This document shows, piece after piece, positions 8,149 through 16,206 of a stretch of 43,936 bases of DNA. Each line of letters opens with the position of its first letter. Position 1 is the stretch's first letter. The notes under the pieces are model-generated. The model made no database searches. It was not told the origin of the DNA and saw only the letters and a list, made by a program, of their open reading frames with translations. The translations under genes were made by a program, and so were the position numbers. This DNA is from Prevotellaceae bacterium (lineage in GTDB: Bacteria; Bacteroidota; Bacteroidia; Bacteroidales; UBA932), in contig JAIROF010000173.1 of NCBI GenBank assembly GCA_031257655.1, positions 1 through 43,936 of the forward strand, written 5' to 3'.

Positions 8149-8553
8149 CTACTTTTGGCTGGCAGCCGGAGCTGCAGCGTCCTTATTCTTGTTGGGGTGG
8201 CCGCCGCTGCCGGACATGTTGCAGTAGCCAACAAACTTGGCGCCCACCTCAATGAGGATTTGCTCCGTAGTAACGTCGCCGGTAATATTTGCCGTAGATT
8301 TGAGCGCAAGAAAATCGCTTGCCGTTATTTTGCCGTTAACTTTGCCGAGGATGTCGGAATTTTTGCAGACAACATCCCCTTTTATATGCCCGGTTTCGCC
8401 TACCACGAATTTTCCTTTGGTGGTAACATTACCCTCCAACACGCCGTCTATGCGAATATCACTTGCCGCTAAAATGTTGCCAATAAAGGTAGTACCTGAA
8501 CAAATCCGGTTGATGCCGTTTGAAATGATTTCGGTGTCTTGTGCTTTTCCCAT
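8149..8553 (-). CDS. Bactofilin family cytoskeletal protein
   Basis: A 134-aa protein with a right-handed beta-helix core (about residues 15-115) recognisable by the recurring hydrophobic/glycine pattern: TTFIGNILAASDIRIDGVLE, then GKFVVGETGHIKGDV, CKNSDILGKVNGKI and TANITGDVTT. The N-terminal tail is short and the C-terminal tail is Pro/Ala/Lys-rich and disordered, as usual for bactofilins. These proteins polymerise without nucleotides at the inner face of the membrane and help organise the cell envelope. First gene of a two-gene operon with the polyprenyl synthase; divergent from the AsmA-like gene, with about 100 nt shared upstream DNA. Confidence 0.93.
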   Translation of the reverse strand: MGKAQDTEIISNGINRICSGTTFIGNILAASDIRIDGVLEGNVTTKGKFVVGETGHIKGDVVCKNSDILGKVNGKITASDFLALKSTANITGDVTTEQILIEVGAKFVGYCNMSGSGGHPNKNKDAAAPAASQK

Positions 8554-8582
8554 ATTATCTGATTTTTTATATTATTTTGGAA

Positions 8583-8615
8583 CAAATATAAGGCTATTTT
8601 CCATACTTTCGCAAA
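8583..8615 (-). promoter_or_regulatory. Promoter of the bactofilin-polyprenyl synthase operon
   Basis: On the minus strand TTTG (plus 8612-8615), 21-nt spacer, TATATTTG (plus 8583-8590): a very good match to the Bacteroidota consensus. On the plus strand the overlapping sequence TACTTTCG at 8604-8611 is a one-mismatch -7 candidate for the divergent AsmA-like gene, so the two promoters overlap and could compete. Confidence 0.75.
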
Positions 8616-8653
8616 GAAATTTTATCAAAAGAAATAGACATCCCGAACATTTT

Positions 8654-11200
8654 ATGAAACCAGCAGCCAAAATAGTTGCCATAATATTCTGTATAACAAC
8701 AATATGCATCATCATAAGCGTTGCGCTGACGGTTATTTACCGCAACGATATTGTCAACGCAGCGCTGGAGGCCGCTGCAAAAAATAACGAGCTGTATTTC
8801 AAATCGCAAAGCATCGAGGTCAAGTTTTCCATGAGCCTGAGAAATACAGCCTTGCTCTTTGGCCATGTTGACGTGCACAGCCGGCAAGGCGTATCCGCTG
8901 TAGGCGTTGCGCTACAGGCCGAAACGCTTCGCGTGGAGGTAGACTTGCTGCACTTTGCGGTGCACCGGGAAATAAAGGTAAAAAAGCTGCTGGTGCAGGA
9001 CGGCGAGCTCACGCTGCGCTTACCCCCGCGCCGGCGCAGGCGCCCCGCTGCTTCGCCCCCCATGCCCGACACCGAAGCCCTGCTGCACGGGCTGCGCCGC
9101 ATACAGCTCGAGCGCTGCCGGGTGAAGGTGGAGAGGGGCGCCGGCCGCAGCGTGGCGGTGGAGGTTAAAACGCTCGGCGCAGGCTTAGGGCACGACAAGG
9201 AGGCGCTAACCCTGCACCTGAAAAGCGCGCTGACGGTGCAGGTATCGGAAAATCAAAAGCCGGAGCAGGCCTCCGCAGCGGTTTCGGTAGACCTGCGGGG
9301 GCGCCTTGCGCAGGGCGTGGCAACCGTTACGGGCTGCGCGCTCAGCGTAAACGGCGTTGCGCTGGAGGCTACGGGAAGCGCGGCGCTGCGCCCGCCGGGA
9401 GAGGTGCGCCTGAGCGTTACCGGAAAAAGCTTGTCGATTGAGCGCGCCGTTGGCCAGGTGCGCAAATACGTCGCCTTCGACGCCCCCGAGCGCCTGAGCG
9501 GTCGCGCCGACGTTCGCGTTCGCCTCGCCGGAAGCCTCGCCGAGAAAGCCACCCTGAGCCTCGCCGGAAGCGGTACGGCGCACAACGTGGCGCTTAAGCT
9601 TAAGGGCGTGGAGGAAATAAGCGCAAAAAAGCTGCGCTACAGCCTCACCTGCAGCGACGTAAAAAATTTGCAGTCGTACGCCTGCGCCATCGGCAGCGAC
9701 GGGGTTTCCTGCGGGGGCTTTCGCTTCGACGGCGAGGGCGCCATCCGCAGCTTCAAAGCGCCGCTGTACGAGGTTAACGCCGGCTTTTCGGGCAACGTGG
9801 CGGCGCTCAAGGTGGAGAACCTGCTCGAGGGCCAGGTGGAGGGGACGGCGCAGGTGCGCGCCAGGGATTGGAGCGGCGAGGGCGTTGAGGCGTTCAGCGT
9901 GCAGGCAAGCCTGAGCAACCTCAAGGTGCGGCTCCAAAAAGAGGTGTACACGCTCAGCGGGCAGCTCAGCGCAGACGAAAGCACGCTCCGCTCCCAGCTC
10001 AACGTTGCCGGCTCCGCCGTAGAAGGCGCCCTCGACGCAACGGCGCAAGGCTACCTGGCGGCGCTGACGGGTAAGCGCAAAGAGGGAGCGCCAAAAATTC
10101 GCGCAACCCTCACCGCCAAACACCTCAACATCGACACGCTGCTGGCGCAGGGCCACAGCTCGGCGTCCGGCCTCAACATCGGCGCCACCCTCAACGCGCA
10201 GGTAGACGAGCTGACCGCGTTTGGCTACCTGTACAAAAATGTCTCCGGCGTGGTGGACTACTCCGCCCGCAGCTTAGCGGTCAACAAGCTGCGCGCCGAA
10301 GCGTTCGACGGTACGCTGGGGGGCGACGTAAAGCTGTACGCCGCCGCCGGCAAAAGCGGCCGGCTGGGCTGCGACTTGTACTTCAACGGCGTACAGCTGG
10401 AGAGCCTACCCTACCTGCACAAGGCGCTGAACGTAAAGCCCGGCAGCATGCAGGGCAAGTGCAGCGGCGCCATCACGCTCGCCTCCGACGTGGGAGGCAA
10501 CGGGCCGAACATGGACAACCTGAGCGCTACCGTAAACTTTACCGTGAGCAGCGGACGGCTGCTGAAGTTCGCGCCCGTGCAGCCGCTCTCGGCCTACCTC
10601 AAAAAATCGCTCCTGCAGGACATTCGGTTTTCGGCCCTCCAAAACACCGTGAGCCTCGAAAAAGGCAAAATCACCATCCCAAAAATGGAGGTGCGCTCTA
10701 CGGCGCTCAACGCAATCATTGCCGGAACGCAGGAGCTGAAGGGCGACTTTGACTACCACATAACGCTATACCTCAACGAGCTGCTGTCCAAAAAAGAAAA
10801 GGACATCGAAAACCCGATAAAGGAAAATAAAACGAAGCTCTTCCTGCGCTTTACGGCCAAAAATGGGGTGACCGAGGTGCACCACGACGCGCGCGAGTGG
10901 AGCAAAAACATGGAGAAAAAGGTGCTCCGCGAGGCGCAGGAAGTAAAGAGCTTGCTGCGCAGCAGGCATAAAGCGGACAAACCGTCGCAAGCCGTCGCGC
11001 CCAAAACAGAAAAAATCGCCGTGGAGTGGGACGAGGCGGCGGAGCAGAGCGAGGCGGCGGAAACAGACCCGCTGGAGGCGAAATACCCCAACAAAGAGAA
11101 GAAGAAGGAAAAGGAGAAAAGAAAGGAGGAAAAGAAAAACGCACCGGAAAAAGCAAAGCAGCGCTCGGCGGTAGAGGTGGAGTGGGAAGAGGAGGGCTAA
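8654..11200 (+). CDS. AsmA-like inner-membrane-anchored envelope protein
   Basis: The 848-aa protein starts at MKPAAKIVAI; earlier in-frame codons back to 8237 lie inside the opposite bactofilin gene and upstream of the likely promoter. Residues about 7-28 are a single membrane anchor; the rest is a long repetitive beta-rich chain of the AsmA/TamB class, with an AsmA_2-like C-terminal part (GTLGGDVKLYAAAGKSG, FNGVQLESLPYL, and FDYHITLYLNELLSKKEKD). Such proteins bridge inner and outer membrane and are linked to phospholipid transport or outer-membrane assembly. The last ~80 residues are an unusual Lys/Glu-rich tail ending VEVEWEEEG, probably disordered. The next gene, a histidine kinase, begins 156 nt downstream. 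Confidence 0.88.
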   Translation: MKPAAKIVAIIFCITTICIIISVALTVIYRNDIVNAALEAAAKNNELYFKSQSIEVKFSMSLRNTALLFGHVDVHSRQGVSAVGVALQAETLRVEVDLLHFAVHREIKVKKLLVQDGELTLRLPPRRRRRPAASPPMPDTEALLHGLRRIQLERCRVKVERGAGRSVAVEVKTLGAGLGHDKEALTLHLKSALTVQVSENQKPEQASAAVSVDLRGRLAQGVATVTGCALSVNGVALEATGSAALRPPGEVRLSVTGKSLSIERAVGQVRKYVAFDAPERLSGRADVRVRLAGSLAEKATLSLAGSGTAHNVALKLKGVEEISAKKLRYSLTCSDVKNLQSYACAIGSDGVSCGGFRFDGEGAIRSFKAPLYEVNAGFSGNVAALKVENLLEGQVEGTAQVRARDWSGEGVEAFSVQASLSNLKVRLQKEVYTLSGQLSADESTLRSQLNVAGSAVEGALDATAQGYLAALTGKRKEGAPKIRATLTAKHLNIDTLLAQGHSSASGLNIGATLNAQVDELTAFGYLYKNVSGVVDYSARSLAVNKLRAEAFDGTLGGDVKLYAAAGKSGRLGCDLYFNGVQLESLPYLHKALNVKPGSMQGKCSGAITLASDVGGNGPNMDNLSATVNFTVSSGRLLKFAPVQPLSAYLKKSLLQDIRFSALQNTVSLEKGKITIPKMEVRSTALNAIIAGTQELKGDFDYHITLYLNELLSKKEKDIENPIKENKTKLFLRFTAKNGVTEVHHDAREWSKNMEKKVLREAQEVKSLLRSRHKADKPSQAVAPKTEKIAVEWDEAAEQSEAAETDPLEAKYPNKEKKKEKEKRKEEKKNAPEKAKQRSAVEVEWEEEG

Positions 11201-11356
11201 GCAGATTCGGCCTTCGCAAGCTGCCTAACTTGTTAAATATAAATATTTTACAAAAATATTGCTGTTGCAAAGCAATAAAAATCGGCGTTTTTGCGTTATA
11301 CCATTCTGCAAGACAGACAGCTTGCGCAACATGAATTACGAAATACGAAATTATTC

Positions 11357-12517
11357 ATGAAAAAGATTAAATACATATTCTACAATAAATTTTTTATTAT
11401 CATCCTTGCTGCGGTGGCAGCGTCGTACTCCATCGTTGTCAGCCAGCGGTTTATCAACGAAGTTGCCGAAGAGGAGCGGGTAAAGGTAGAGCTGTGGGCC
11501 GACGCCATTAAAATCCTCACGCAGGCCGAAGCGCCCTTCGACATCAACTTTGAGTTTATCCACAAGGTGGTGAGCAGCAACACCTCCGTGCCCTGCATCC
11601 TGATGAGCGAAGAAGGCTGCCTGCTTTCGACCAAAAACATAGACTCCACCAGGATCAACACGCCCGAAAAGCTCCGCGCCCAGGTGGAGCGCATGAACAA
11701 GGCCAACGAGCCTATCCGCATCACCTTTGCCGACGGAGACGTTACCCTGATGTACTACGACAGCTCCGCCATACAAAACATGCTCAAGAACTTTCCCTAC
11801 GTGCAGCTCACCGCCATAACGCTGCTGATAACGCTGCTGTACCTCGTCGTCAGCACGGCCAAAAAATCGGAGCATAACATGCTGTGGGTGGGGATGGCAA
11901 GAGAAACCGCCCACCAGCTGGGCACGCCCATAACCTCCATGCTGGGGTGGCTCACCCTGCTTAAGGAAAAGGAGGGCGAAAGCGAAAGCGTGCGGGAGCT
12001 CGAAAAGGACGTCCTCCGCCTGCAAAAAGTAAGCACCAAGTTTGCGCAAATCGGCGTGAAGGAAAATGCGCAGAGCGTGGACATTGTGCAGGTGGCCAGA
12101 AACAGCATGGACTACGTGCGCTACCGCGCATCAAAAAACGTAGCCCTGATAGACAACACCTGCGGCCTCTCCGTAAACGCCAAGGTCAACGCCATGCTCT
12201 GGGAGTGGGTGGTAGAAAACCTGCTCCGAAACGCGCTCGACGCCATCGGCGCAAGCAGCGGAACAATAAAAATTTCGGCGCAAAGAGCCGGAAAAAAAGT
12301 CGCGATAGACGTGATGGACAGCGGCCGAGGAATACCCTCAAAAAAGCTCTACAAAAAAATATTCACCCCAGGATACACCTCCAAAACCAGGGGATGGGGG
12401 CTGGGGCTATCCCTCTGCAAGCGCGTGGTAAAGGACATCTACCACGGAAAAATATTCGTGCTCCACTCCGAGCCTAACAAGGGTACAACGATAAGGGTGG
12501 TGATGAAGGCCTCCTAA
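11357..12517 (+). CDS. Membrane sensor histidine kinase, no adjacent regulator
   Basis: A 386-aa kinase with two membrane segments (residues about 9-29 and 148-166) flanking a small extracytoplasmic sensor region of ~115 residues. The H-box is ARETAHQLGTPITSMLGW with His186 as the phospho-acceptor; the N-box is LLRNALDAIG; G1 is DSGRGIP and G2 is GWGLGLSLCKR. There is no HAMP domain visible between the second membrane segment and the H-box; the linker is only about 15 residues. The start ATG 11357 was chosen because MKKIKYIFYNKFFIIILAAV is a normal membrane-anchor N-terminus; upstream codons from 11291 look noncoding. No response regulator is encoded nearby, so its partner lies elsewhere. Confidence 0.94.
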   Translation: MKKIKYIFYNKFFIIILAAVAASYSIVVSQRFINEVAEEERVKVELWADAIKILTQAEAPFDINFEFIHKVVSSNTSVPCILMSEEGCLLSTKNIDSTRINTPEKLRAQVERMNKANEPIRITFADGDVTLMYYDSSAIQNMLKNFPYVQLTAITLLITLLYLVVSTAKKSEHNMLWVGMARETAHQLGTPITSMLGWLTLLKEKEGESESVRELEKDVLRLQKVSTKFAQIGVKENAQSVDIVQVARNSMDYVRYRASKNVALIDNTCGLSVNAKVNAMLWEWVVENLLRNALDAIGASSGTIKISAQRAGKKVAIDVMDSGRGIPSKKLYKKIFTPGYTSKTRGWGLGLSLCKRVVKDIYHGKIFVLHSEPNKGTTIRVVMKAS

Positions 12518-12738
12518 AAGCGGCGCCGGCGCCCTAAGCGCACACCTGCCGCCCCCACGCTGCAACAGCAAAACAGGAGGAGGTAGCGTCCATGCTCTAC
12601 TGAGGCAAACTTTAATTAGCAGAAAATCAAAGAAATATCAACTTTACGAAGAGCTTGTAGCTGTCTGACACTCAACGAAACATGCTTTTATCTCAGCAAA
12701 GGGAACCTCTAAAACGGATTTTACCTTCTTAAATGCGA

Positions 12739-12768
12739 TTTATAGGGCTGAAAGCCCTATAAATTTTT
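12739..12768 (+). terminator. Intrinsic terminator after the histidine kinase
   Basis: A perfect 11-bp hairpin (TTTATAGGGCT 12739-12749, loop GAA, AGCCCTATAAA 12753-12763) followed by TTTTT. It lies in the 347-nt gap 12518-12864, whose only other recognisable content is the promoter at 12787-12821. The A-rich left arm means it could work in both directions. Confidence 0.8.
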
Positions 12769-12786
12769 GCCGAAAATTTTTATCCT

Positions 12787-12821
12787 TTTGCGTATAATCT
12801 CAAAATTTGATGCTAACTTTG
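12787..12821 (+). promoter_or_regulatory. Promoter of the GH43 gene
   Basis: TTTG at 12787-12790, 23-nt spacer, and TAACTTTG at 12814-12821. Transcription would start near 12828, giving a leader of roughly 37 nt. The spacer is slightly long but the -7 box is perfect. Confidence 0.7.
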
Positions 12822-12864
12822 CGGGGTCTCACAGCTATTTGAACCTTTTAAATTACGTAAGATT

Positions 12865-13860
12865 ATGCTAAAAATGAAGGTAGCCGCCGTTACAGCGCTT
12901 GGCGCCATCGCCATTTCGTGCTCGGCGCCAAAAGAAAAAACCTACCGCAACCCTATTGTTGACGCCAGCTTACCCGACCCGTCGGTGCTCAAAGCCGAGG
13001 ATGGCTACTTCTACCTGTATGCGACGGAAGATATTCGCCATACTCCCGTTTTCCGGTCAAAAAATTTGGTAGACTGGGAGGCCGTTGGCGCCTACTTTTC
13101 GAAGGAAACGCGCCCTGCCTGGGGCGTGGAGGAGGCGGGCATCTGGGCGCCCGACATCAACTATATCCAGGGTAAATACGTGCTCTACTACACGCACGCA
13201 GCGGCGTACTGCCACGGGACGTGCGGCATTGGCGTTGCCGTAGCCGGCAATCCGGCAGGCCCGTTCACCGACATAGGCCCGCTCATCCATGCCGATTCGA
13301 TTGGGGTAAAAAACGCTATCGACCAGTTCTACATCGAGGAGGACGGAAAAAAATACCTCATTTGGGGCAGCTTTGAAGGCATCTACTGCATCGAGCTCGA
13401 AGACAGCGGGCTTGCCTTGAAGGCGGGCGCAGAGAAAAGGCAAATTGTGGGCGGCGGATACGAAGCTTCGTACATCCTGAAGCGGGGCAAGTACTACTAC
13501 TATTTTTCGTCTATCGAGGGTTGCTGCGCCGGCGCAGAAAGCACGTATAAGGTGTCGGTTGGCCGCGCAGATAAGCTGTTTGGCCCTTACCTGAACAAAA
13601 ACGGCGAATCGATGATGGGCTTTTGTCCGAACGTTATCCTGCATGGCGATTCGATTTTTGCCGGGCCAGGGCATAACGCCGAAATCGTGACCGACGACGC
13701 CGGCGACGACTGGCTGCTTTACCACTCTTTTCTGAAGCAAGCCCCCGAAAAAGGGCGCGTCTTGTGCCTGGACAAAATTATTTGGAAAGACGGTTGGCCC
13801 GAAATCGAAGGCGCCGTGCCCTCAAAAGAGGCGAAAGCTCCGGTGTTCAAAAGGAGCTGA
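12865..13860 (+). CDS. Glycoside hydrolase family 43 lipoprotein (arabinanase/beta-xylosidase-like)
   Basis: A 331-aa secreted hydrolase with a lipoprotein signal peptide: hydrophobic stretch ending AISC with lipidated Cys19, so it is probably anchored in the outer or inner membrane. The five-bladed propeller residues of GH43 are visible: catalytic base Asp38 in SLPDPSV, pKa modulator Asp153 in AIDQFYI, general acid Glu200 in GGGYEASYI. IWAPDI and NAEIVTD are further family signatures. GH43 enzymes act on arabinan, xylan or related side chains; the exact substrate cannot be read. It has its own promoter and stands alone, with no SusC/SusD pair, so it is not a normal polysaccharide utilisation locus. 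The alternative start is Met4. Confidence 0.93.
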   Translation: MLKMKVAAVTALGAIAISCSAPKEKTYRNPIVDASLPDPSVLKAEDGYFYLYATEDIRHTPVFRSKNLVDWEAVGAYFSKETRPAWGVEEAGIWAPDINYIQGKYVLYYTHAAAYCHGTCGIGVAVAGNPAGPFTDIGPLIHADSIGVKNAIDQFYIEEDGKKYLIWGSFEGIYCIELEDSGLALKAGAEKRQIVGGGYEASYILKRGKYYYYFSSIEGCCAGAESTYKVSVGRADKLFGPYLNKNGESMMGFCPNVILHGDSIFAGPGHNAEIVTDDAGDDWLLYHSFLKQAPEKGRVLCLDKIIWKDGWPEIEGAVPSKEAKAPVFKRS

Positions 13861-14001
13861 AAGCGGCTGGCAGCAACGCCGCCGCCAGCTTAACTCAAAG
13901 TCCGGCGGCAATACGTTCCCAAACTGCTATCCGGCAGCTACGCATCCTTCTTACGCTAAAATTTTTTTACCCCGGGGCATCCAAGATACGCGCAAATACG
14001 C

Positions 14002-14009
14002 TATCTTTG
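14002..14009 (+). promoter_or_regulatory. -7 element upstream of the structured RNA
   Basis: TATCTTTG at 14002-14009 is a perfect -7 box; the predicted start at about 14012-14016 coincides with the 5' side of the closing stem of the RNA at 14012-14140. I see no strong TTTG at the -33 position. Confidence 0.6.
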
Positions 14010-14011
14010 TG

Positions 14012-14140
14012 CACGTCAAGACCACAACAATTGTCCATAAGCTTACGATTAAATTGTTTGACAATTTCTTTATGGCTACAAAGATAGCCATTGTACGTTC
14101 GAGTACGGTGTAAGTGCGACAAGCGTGGTCTTGATTTTTA
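14012..14140 (+). ncRNA. Candidate structured small RNA (about 125 nt), family unknown
   Basis: Between the GH43 gene and coaX, a complete multi-branched fold can be drawn by hand. The closing stem pairs 14015-14025 with 14125-14135 (10 Watson-Crick pairs plus one G-U). Inside it are two more helices, 14031-14035 with 14118-14122 (TTGTC/GACAA) and 14042-14046 with 14110-14114 (CTTAC/GTAAG). The inner junction carries three perfect hairpins: AAATTGT-TTG-ACAATTT (14051-14067), TGGCTA-CAAAGA-TAGCCA (14073-14090) and GTAC-GTTCGA-GTAC (14093-14106). The 3' arm runs into ATTTTTATTTT, a terminator-like tail, and a -7 box sits just before the 5' end. I see no ORF with a start. It does not show the SRP RNA tetraloop, tmRNA tag or RNase P motifs. 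A 6S-like or trans-acting RNA is possible, but the branched fold does not match the 6S hairpin I know. Confidence 0.65.
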
Positions 14141-14151
14141 TTTTCGCGCGC

Positions 14152-14182
14152 TTGAAAAGCTCGCATTTTTCAGCTACCTTTG
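14152..14182 (+). promoter_or_regulatory. Promoter of the coaX-barrel-lptC-CNNM operon
   Basis: TTG at 14152-14154, 20-nt spacer, and TACCTTTG at 14175-14182. Transcription would begin near 14189, about 19 nt before the GTG start of coaX. Confidence 0.75.
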
Positions 14183-14207
14183 CGCTTTTACCCATTACAA
14201 GTAAGCT

Positions 14208-14948
14208 GTGGCAAATTTGGTTATAGACATCGGCAACACAGCGGTGAAGCTGGCTGTGGCAGACCAGGATAGCGTTGTAGAAAAGCTGATGGACGACAGC
14301 GCTTCGTTCAGCGCCGGGCGTTCGTTTTTGGGTCGCCACGGAGGGCTTCCTCGGGCTATCGTATCGTCGGTGCGCGGCGGCGACGACGGGGTTGCCGCAT
14401 TAGTTCGCCGCCTGCTGCCCAACGCCGTGACGCTAACGCCCAAGACGCCCCTCCCCCTCCGCAACCTGTACGCCACGCCCGAAACGCTGGGCAACGACCG
14501 GCTGGCGGCAGCGGTAGGCGCAAGCGTCCGCTTCCCCCGCTGCAACGTGCTGGCGGTAGACGCCGGCACCGCCATCACCTACGAGCTGGTGAGCGAGCGC
14601 GGCGAATACTTGGGGGGCAACATTTCGCCGGGCATCGCCCTGCGGTTCAAGTCGCTGAACGCCTTCACCGCGCGCCTGCCCCTGTGCGGCATAGCCGAGC
14701 AGTACCCTTCGCCGGGCAGCAGCACGCGCGAGGCCATTACGGCGGGAGTGCTCAACGGCGTAGTATACGAAGTGGAAGTTAATATAGAACAATTTACCTT
14801 AAAGTATTCAAATTTAAAGGTGGTTTTCACCGGTGGAGATGCCGATTTCTTGGCAAAACGGGTAAAAAAAGCGACATTTGTGGATTATGACTTAGTGTTA
14901 ATCGGATTAAACAGAATACTTGAGCACTACTATGCTGAAGCTAACTAA
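14208..14948 (+). CDS. coaX: Type III pantothenate kinase
   Basis: Phosphorylates pantothenate, the first step of coenzyme A synthesis; the type III family needs a monovalent cation and is insensitive to CoA feedback. The 246-aa protein starts with GTG and shows the ASKHA-fold phosphate motif VIDIGNTAVK (Asp7), the pantothenate motif GNDRLAAAVGA (Asp97) and the second nucleotide motif VDAGTAITYE (Asp118), then GGNISPGIALRFKSL. First gene of a four-gene operon; the next gene starts inside its last codons. Start choice is supported by the promoter 19 nt upstream and by the N-terminal motif sitting at the normal distance. Confidence 0.96.
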   Translation: MANLVIDIGNTAVKLAVADQDSVVEKLMDDSASFSAGRSFLGRHGGLPRAIVSSVRGGDDGVAALVRRLLPNAVTLTPKTPLPLRNLYATPETLGNDRLAAAVGASVRFPRCNVLAVDAGTAITYELVSERGEYLGGNISPGIALRFKSLNAFTARLPLCGIAEQYPSPGSSTREAITAGVLNGVVYEVEVNIEQFTLKYSNLKVVFTGGDADFLAKRVKKATFVDYDLVLIGLNRILEHYYAEAN

Positions 14949-16206
14949 ATGGATTTTTATAGGGGCGGGGGTTTGCATCGCCAGCTCCGCGCATGCTCAG
15001 GAAAACAGCAGCATCAACACATACTCTCCTTACTCCATGTACGGCTTGGGCGATATTGTGCAGCCGGGGTTTACCGCTACGGGCAACATGGGAGGCATCA
15101 CCACCGGCGTACGCGAAACAAGGCAAATAGACTACGTGAACCCTGCGGGCGCCTCTGCGCGCGATTCCCTTACCTTTGTGCTGGACTTTGGGGGCGAAAT
15201 GAAGAACTTTTACTCAAAAACCGCCAGCCTGAACACCAGCTACAACACGGCCAACTTTCACCACATTGCGATAGCCTTTCCCGTAGGTCGGTTTGGCGTA
15301 AGCGCCGGCATGACGCCCTTTAGCAGCGTAGGCTACGAGATAGAGCAGCGCGACCGGCGCAACGACGTCGTAGCCGGCATGGGCGACGTGCGGTACTTCT
15401 ACCGGGGCGAAAACGGCCTCAACCAGCTGTTCCTCAACCTGGGGTTCAACGCCACCAGCCGCCTGGCGGTGGGAGCAGGCGTGCGCTACCTCTTTGGCAA
15501 CGTTAGCCACTACTACAACACGCTGTTCAACACCAACGCCTACTACGCCAACGTCTACTCGTCCGAAGTCCAGAAAATTTCGGACTTTGTCCCCCTGCTC
15601 GGCGCCCAGTACACCCAGCCGCTCAACGAAAAGCAGCGCTTAGTATTTGGCGCCTCCTGGCAGCCGCAGGTCAGCCTGAGCGGCACGCAAAGCCTGCAAT
15701 CGCAAATACTCTCCAACAGCGGCTACGACACCGTAGCCGCCTCATCCGGTCGCTCCGCCGTGCTGCTGCCCATGCAGCTCAACCTTGGCGCAAGCATCAC
15801 CGCCACCGAAAAGTGGATGCTGGGCGCCGAATTTAACTACCAGGACTGGTCAAAGGTTAAGGTGCTCAACCACACCGACGAGATGGGACGCTCGTACAGC
15901 CTCCGGCTGGGCGGCTACTACATCCCCAACCGCTACGACGTGCGCTACTTCTGGAAGCGCCTCACGTACCGCGGCGGGCTGCGCTACTCTCAAACGCCCC
16001 CGCTGTACAACGGCAATACGGTAACAGACATCGCCCTCAACGCAGGCTTCAGCTTCCCCATGAGGGGCGCGGGCTACCTCCACGCCGGCGTGGAAGCCGG
16101 GCAGCGAGGCTCCACCGCCGGCGGCATGGTGCAGGAGCGCTACATCGCCATTTCGGTAGGCATAACGCTTTTTGAAGCCTGGTTTGTAAAGTACCGGTAC
16201 GAGTGA
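14932..16206 (+). CDS. Predicted outer-membrane beta-barrel protein
   Basis: A 424-aa protein with a clear signal peptide (MLKLTKWIFIGAGVCIASSA, cleavage after AHA) and many alternating amphipathic strands rich in Tyr, Gly and Asn, ending with an aromatic segment WFVKYRYE as in outer-membrane barrels. Early motif NTYSPYSMYGLGD is common to the group found beside coaX and lptC in Bacteroidales; the overall look is FadL/OmpP1-like, but no ligand can be deduced. The start at 14932 overlaps coaX by 17 nt; an ATG 12 nt earlier is also possible. The stop overlaps the lptC start (GTGA). Likely substrate of the Bam machinery and perhaps linked to LPS export by context only. Confidence 0.85.
   Translation: MLKLTKWIFIGAGVCIASSAHAQENSSINTYSPYSMYGLGDIVQPGFTATGNMGGITTGVRETRQIDYVNPAGASARDSLTFVLDFGGEMKNFYSKTASLNTSYNTANFHHIAIAFPVGRFGVSAGMTPFSSVGYEIEQRDRRNDVVAGMGDVRYFYRGENGLNQLFLNLGFNATSRLAVGAGVRYLFGNVSHYYNTLFNTNAYYANVYSSEVQKISDFVPLLGAQYTQPLNEKQRLVFGASWQPQVSLSGTQSLQSQILSNSGYDTVAASSGRSAVLLPMQLNLGASITATEKWMLGAEFNYQDWSKVKVLNHTDEMGRSYSLRLGGYYIPNRYDVRYFWKRLTYRGGLRYSQTPPLYNGNTVTDIALNAGFSFPMRGAGYLHAGVEAGQRGSTAGGMVQERYIAISVGITLFEAWFVKYRYE

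Noticed and set aside
8237..8653. N-terminal extension of the AsmA-like protein
   Set aside because: Runs antisense through the bactofilin gene and starts upstream of the likely promoter; MKPAAK begins a normal membrane anchor.
14000..14088. Invertible promoter (11-bp inverted repeats each with a TATCTTTG box)
   Set aside because: The right copy is explained by an RNA hairpin, the repeats are shorter than known Bacteroidales inversion sites and no invertase lies nearby.
14093..14106. tRNA T-arm-like GTTCGA segment
   Set aside because: The stem around it does not pair as a T-arm and no acceptor or anticodon arm can be drawn.
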